A DNA stretch of 9,159 nucleotides, from contig WFPZ01000214.1 of NCBI GenBank assembly GCA_015487335.1, positions 1 through 9,159 on the forward strand, in the 5' to 3' direction. Shown here piece by piece: positions 6,544 through 9,159 of the stretch. Within the stretch, counting starts at the first letter, position 1; every line of letters starts with the position of its first letter. The notes under the pieces are model-generated. The model was given only the letters and a program-made list of their open reading frames with translations. It made no database searches and had not been told where the DNA came from. The translations under genes and the position numbers were made by a program. Source of the DNA: Paracoccaceae bacterium. Lineage in GTDB: Bacteria > Pseudomonadota > Alphaproteobacteria > Rhodobacterales > Rhodobacteraceae.

Positions 6544-8004
6544 GTGACACTCCAGCCCCCAACCCTTCGCGAACGCGCCGGAAGTCCTGCCCGGCTCCTG
6601 CTGGTCCTTGTCCTGGGCGTGGCGTTCAGCCTGGCGCAGGCGCTTTCGGCGACGGCCCGATCGGCACCCGAAAGCTTTGCCGATCTGGCCGAGAAGGTCA
6701 GCCCGGCGGTGGTCAACATCACCACCACCACCACCATCGAGGCGCCCGCCGGCCCGGGGCCGATGGTGCCCGAGGGCTCGCCCTTCGAGGATTTCTTCCG
6801 CGATTTCATGGACCGCCTGCCCGACGGCCAGACCCGGCCGCGCCGCTCTCAGGCGCTGGGCTCGGGCTTCCTGATCTCTCAGGACGGCTACATCGTCACC
6901 AACAACCACGTGATCGAGGGCGCCGACGAGATCATGATCGAGTTCTACGGCGGCGGCGAGCTGCCGGCCAGGATCGTCGGCACCGACAAGACCACCGATC
7001 TGGCGCTGCTCAAGGTCGATAGCGACGAGCCGCTGCCCTATGTGAGCTTCGGCGACAGCGACGTGATGCGCGTGGGCGACTGGGTTCTGGCGGTGGGCAA
7101 CCCGCTGGGGCAGGGCTTCTCGGTGACCGCCGGGATCATCTCGGCGCGCAACCGCGAACTGTCCGGCGTCTATGACGATTTCATCCAGACCGACGCCGCC
7201 ATCAACCGCGGCAACTCGGGCGGGCCGCTGTTCAACATGGACGGCGAGGTGATCGGGGTGAACACCGCGATTCTCTCGCCCAACGGCGGCTCGATCGGCA
7301 TCGGCTTCTCCATGGCCTCCAACGTGGTGTCCAAGGTGATCGCCCAGCTCAAGGAGTTCGGCGAAACCCGCCGCGGGTGGCTGGGCGTGCGCATCCAGGA
7401 CGTGACCGACGAGATCGCCGATGCGATCGGGCTTGACAGCGTGGCCGGCGCGCTGGTGACGGATGTGCCCGACGGCCCGGCGAAGAAGGCCGGGATCGAG
7501 GCCGGCGACGTGATCCTTTCCTTCGATGGCCAGGACGTGGCCGATACCCGTGAGCTGGTGCGCATCGTCGGCGATGCGGAAGTGGGCAAGACGGTGCCGG
7601 TGGTGGTGTTCCGCGACGGCGAGACCCGGACGTTCATGGTCACCCTTGGCCGGCGCGAGGAGGCCGAGGCCGCAGGTCAGCTGGGCGGGCCCGGTTCCGG
7701 CCCGGTCGAGAAGGAACTGCTGGGCATGACGCTGTCGGAAATGACCGACGAGCTGCGCGACCAGCTTGGCCTCGGGGCGTCTGCCGGAGGTCTGGTGGTG
7801 ATGTCCGTCGAGGAGGACAGCGAGGCCCGCGACAAGGGCTTGCGCGCCGGAGACGTGATCACCGAGGCCGGCCAGAAGAAGGTGGAGACGATCCGCGATC
7901 TCGAAGAGCGCATCGCCGAGGCGCGCGACGCCGGGCGCAGGTCGATCCTGCTGCTGGTGCGCCGTGGCGGCGAGCCGCGCTTCGTGGCGCTCTCCATCGA
8001 CTGA
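6544..8004 (+). CDS. degP: Periplasmic serine endoprotease, Do/DegP family
   Basis: An ATP-independent protease-chaperone for misfolded envelope proteins. The product is 486 aa. The signal peptide is positively charged at about 1-17 with a hydrophobic core at 18-34; cleavage is probably near the A-x-A sites at 32-38. The trypsin-like domain (about 45-275) carries the triad H122 (TNNHV), D152 (TDLALLK) and S225 (RGNSGGPLF). PDZ1 is about 279-370 (starting RGWLGVRIQDV) and PDZ2 about 390-482. The pair of PDZ domains gives Do-type architecture rather than single-PDZ DegS. The loop after about residue 65 is short (PFEDFFRDFMDRL) and the protein has no cysteine, so it lacks the disulfide loop of E. 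coli DegP. A Thr run (T60-T64) precedes the loop. The GTG start is chosen because AAAGGAGGA lies 5 nt upstream. Position behind hflKC and DUF2065 is a common alphaproteobacterial arrangement. DegQ or MucD naming is equally possible. Confidence 0.95.
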   Translation: MTLQPPTLRERAGSPARLLLVLVLGVAFSLAQALSATARSAPESFADLAEKVSPAVVNITTTTTIEAPAGPGPMVPEGSPFEDFFRDFMDRLPDGQTRPRRSQALGSGFLISQDGYIVTNNHVIEGADEIMIEFYGGGELPARIVGTDKTTDLALLKVDSDEPLPYVSFGDSDVMRVGDWVLAVGNPLGQGFSVTAGIISARNRELSGVYDDFIQTDAAINRGNSGGPLFNMDGEVIGVNTAILSPNGGSIGIGFSMASNVVSKVIAQLKEFGETRRGWLGVRIQDVTDEIADAIGLDSVAGALVTDVPDGPAKKAGIEAGDVILSFDGQDVADTRELVRIVGDAEVGKTVPVVVFRDGETRTFMVTLGRREEAEAAGQLGGPGSGPVEKELLGMTLSEMTDELRDQLGLGASAGGLVVMSVEEDSEARDKGLRAGDVITEAGQKKVETIRDLEERIAEARDAGRRSILLLVRRGGEPRFVALSID

Positions 8005-8025
8005 ACCGGGCCTTGCAGGCTGCGG

Positions 8026-8050
8026 AAAGGGCGCCCGCGGGCGCCCTTTT
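8026..8050. terminator. Bidirectional rho-independent terminator
   Basis: AAAGGGCGCCCG (8026-8037) is followed immediately by its exact reverse complement CGGGCGCCCTTT (8038-8049). This is a 24-bp perfect palindrome whose GC core can form a stem with a short CGCG-region loop. The plus strand ends the stem with TTTT (8047-8050) and the minus strand with TTT, so it can terminate both degP, 21 bp upstream, and the convergent lipoprotein gene. The lipoprotein stop (8050-8052 on the minus strand) directly abuts the hairpin. Confidence 0.85.
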
Positions 8051-8613
8051 CATGTTCGGCCGTCGGGGCTTTCCTCTGCGATTTCGGCAACCACCAGCCC
8101 CAGCCTGCGCGCGCTGTCCAGCGACAGGATGGCGCTGTCCAGCCCGTATTGCACCTGAAAGCTGCGGATGGCGCGCCGGGTGGCCTCGTCCAGCCGCCCC
8201 GTGGTCGGGCCGGTGTAGAAGCCGCGCGCCTTCAGGGCGCGTTGCAAGGAGGCGATGAAGGCGGTGTCCATGACCTCGGGGCAGGGGGTGCGGAAAGTGA
8301 TCTCCTGCCGCTTGCGGGTGATCACCTGGCGGGTCACGGTGCGATATCTGGCGGGGCTGGCGATGGTGCCGTCGGGGTTGACGACGGCCGGCGCCACCAG
8401 CTCCTGCTCGGAGACCGATTCGATGACCGCCGGCGTGATGTCGGTGACCTGGCAGAATCCTGCCGCGCCCGGGCCCTCGCTCCGCGCCTCGGGGCCGGCC
8501 GGGGCAGGGGCCGGGGCGGGCGCCTCGGCCTGCGGGCCGTTGGCCGCCACGTTGCAGGCGGCCAGCACAAGCGCAACCAGGACCAGCCCCGAATTCAGAT
8601 GTGATCTCTTCAT
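8050..8613 (-). CDS. Putative lipoprotein with C-terminal peptidoglycan-binding domain
   Basis: The product is 187 aa. The N-terminus MKRSHLNSGLVLVALVLAAC is a lipoprotein signal with lipobox LAAC and lipidated C20. Residue 21 is Asn, not Asp, which by the +2 rule favours the outer membrane. A flexible Ala/Pro linker follows (28-40). The middle (about 52-112) has C54 and C111, a possible disulfide pair, and an ARYRTVTRQVITRKRQE stretch resembling a repeat seen in some envelope PG-binding proteins. The C-terminus (about 116-172, FIASLQRALKARGFYTGPTTGRLDEATRRAIRSFQ split over the domain) fits the PG_binding_1 fold with its LQ..L...G..G..G.....T..AI..FQ pattern. ATG at 8613 is chosen because it places the lipobox correctly; the frame extends to 8715 without a signal sequence. 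It probably tethers the outer membrane to the cell wall or guides a partner. No catalytic domain is present, and the specific role is unknown. Confidence 0.85.
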   Translation of the reverse strand: MKRSHLNSGLVLVALVLAACNVAANGPQAEAPAPAPAPAGPEARSEGPGAAGFCQVTDITPAVIESVSEQELVAPAVVNPDGTIASPARYRTVTRQVITRKRQEITFRTPCPEVMDTAFIASLQRALKARGFYTGPTTGRLDEATRRAIRSFQVQYGLDSAILSLDSARRLGLVVAEIAEESPDGRT

Positions 8614-8813
8614 GCTGCCCGATCTGCCCGACGCCCTCGGGGGCGGTTCTGCCGCAGGATAGCGGCTTTCGCCCCGTTCGCAAAGCCCGCCGGGCGCGCG
8701 CCCCTGCGCGGCCATTCCGCATGTTCATCACGGCTTCGCGCGGCCGCCCTGGAGGGGCTGGCAAATTCCGCCGCCATGTCCTACATCCCGATCGGAAAAG
8801 TGAGGAACCCCGT
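8614..8813. promoter_or_regulatory. Divergent spacer between lipoprotein and ferredoxin genes
   Basis: This 200-bp non-coding spacer must hold both divergent promoters. Visible elements are the palindrome GGGCGCGCGCCC (8692-8703) near the middle and a good ribosome site GAGGA (8802-8806), 7 nt before the ferredoxin ATG. No recognisable -35/-10 pair, iron-responsive operator or other known motif could be assigned with confidence on either strand. Confidence 0.3.
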
Positions 8814-9137
8814 ATGGCGAAAATTACCTATATCGAGCACGACGGCACCAGACATGAGGTCGAGGTGCCCAGCGGCAAGACGGTGATGGAAGGGGCGCGC
8901 GACAACGGCGTTCCCGGCATCGATGCCGATTGCGGCGGCGCCTGCGCCTGTTCGACCTGCCATGTCTATGTGGACGAGGCGTGGATCGGGAAAATCCCGC
9001 AGAAGGAGGCGATGGAGGAGGACATGCTCGATTTCGCCTGGGAGCCGGATCCGGTGCGCTCGCGCCTGACCTGCCAGATCAAGGTGACGGACGAGCTGGA
9101 CGGTCTGGTGGTGCACCTGCCCGAGAAGCAGATCTGA
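8814..9137 (+). CDS. fdxE: 2Fe-2S ferredoxin, adrenodoxin/FdVI type
   Basis: A small soluble electron carrier. The product is 107 aa. Cluster ligands are C40, C46 and C49 (DADCGGACACSTCH) and C87 (RLTCQIK), the C-x5-C-x2-C...C pattern of the vertebrate-type (adrenodoxin) ferredoxins used in iron-sulfur assembly or with cytochrome P450 and related partners. An extra C44 lies inside the ligand loop. Landmarks EHDGTRHEVEV, TVMEGARDNGVPGIDADC (split) and LDGLVVHLPEKQI match Rhodobacter capsulatus FdVI (fdxE) as I remember it, so the symbol is by similarity. ATG at 8814 is supported by GAGGA 7 nt upstream; the frame is open further upstream but unlike the family. No isc/hsc genes or P450 lie in the window, so the partner cannot be read from context. 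The stop overlaps a possible next start at 9137. Confidence 0.95.
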   Translation: MAKITYIEHDGTRHEVEVPSGKTVMEGARDNGVPGIDADCGGACACSTCHVYVDEAWIGKIPQKEAMEEDMLDFAWEPDPVRSRLTCQIKVTDELDGLVVHLPEKQI

Positions 9138-9159
9138 TGCGCGCCGGGCGGGCCCTCGC
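9137..9159 (+). CDS. Possible start of a further gene, cut by window edge
   Basis: The ferredoxin stop overlaps an ATG as TGATG (9135-9139), and the frame reads MRAGRAL to the edge. The same one-base coupling occurs between hflK and hflC here. A basic start followed by Ala/Leu could be a signal peptide, but seven codons are too few to support this, and the bases could equally be 3' untranslated sequence. Confidence 0.25.

Noticed and set aside
6719..6738. ACC trinucleotide run in degP
   Set aside because: It encodes a short threonine run before the variable loop; too short to suggest slippage-based phase variation.
7859..8764. 301-codon minus-strand frame around the lipoprotein gene
   Set aside because: It is a different frame from the lipoprotein, is Arg/Gly-rich without motifs, and runs into the degP 3' end and through the terminator.
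1..9159. Undescribed defence or mobile gene system
   Set aside because: Apart from the transposase end, every gene is a recognisable chromosomal family or a plain envelope lipoprotein; no multigene unknown module is present.

Overview
The window is GC-rich (roughly two-thirds G+C by eye) and gene-dense. It looks like a chromosomal segment of an alphaproteobacterium of the Rhodobacteraceae type (Rhodobacter/Paracoccus/Roseobacter relatives). Three things point there: a 2Fe-2S ferredoxin almost identical in its key stretches to what I recall of Rhodobacter capsulatus FdVI, the run rpiA - gor - hflK - hflC - small DUF2065 gene - degP, and strong GC3 codon bias. Taxonomy is inferred from remembered protein families, not from a search.

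Layout: (1) 3-146, the last 47 codons of an IS5-family transposase, followed by the probable element end near 147-164. (2) 147-395, a non-coding spacer rich in GC inverted repeats, including an 18-bp perfect inverted repeat (220-237 and 334-351). (3) 396-1769 (-), sdaA, an iron-sulfur L-serine dehydratase. (4) A divergent 176-bp spacer, then 1946-2734 rpiA and 2759-4114 gor, which look like one transcription unit. (5) 4174-6400, hflK - hflC - DUF2065 membrane protein, joined by 1-bp and 4-bp stop/start overlaps. (6) 6544-8004, degP, a periplasmic Do-family protease with a GTG start and a strong Shine-Dalgarno, ending at a bidirectional terminator (8026-8050). (7) 8050-8613 (-), a small lipoprotein with a peptidoglycan-binding domain, convergent with degP. 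(8) 8814-9137, the 2Fe-2S ferredoxin. A new frame may open at 9137.

How the genes fit together: rpiA feeds the pentose phosphate pathway, whose oxidative branch makes NADPH. Glutathione reductase spends NADPH to keep glutathione reduced. HflK/HflC form an inner-membrane SPFH complex that controls the FtsH protease, and DegP degrades or refolds damaged proteins in the periplasm. The central block therefore reads as a redox and envelope protein quality-control cluster. The PG-binding lipoprotein also belongs to the envelope. SdaA and the ferredoxin are independent units, both with iron-sulfur clusters.

I see no CRISPR array, tRNA, rRNA, toxin-antitoxin pair, phage gene or undescribed multigene defence system. 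The items most worth a second look are the inverted-repeat spacer beside the insertion sequence, a three-cysteine helix face inside an AT-rich patch of gor, and the uncharacterised lipoprotein.
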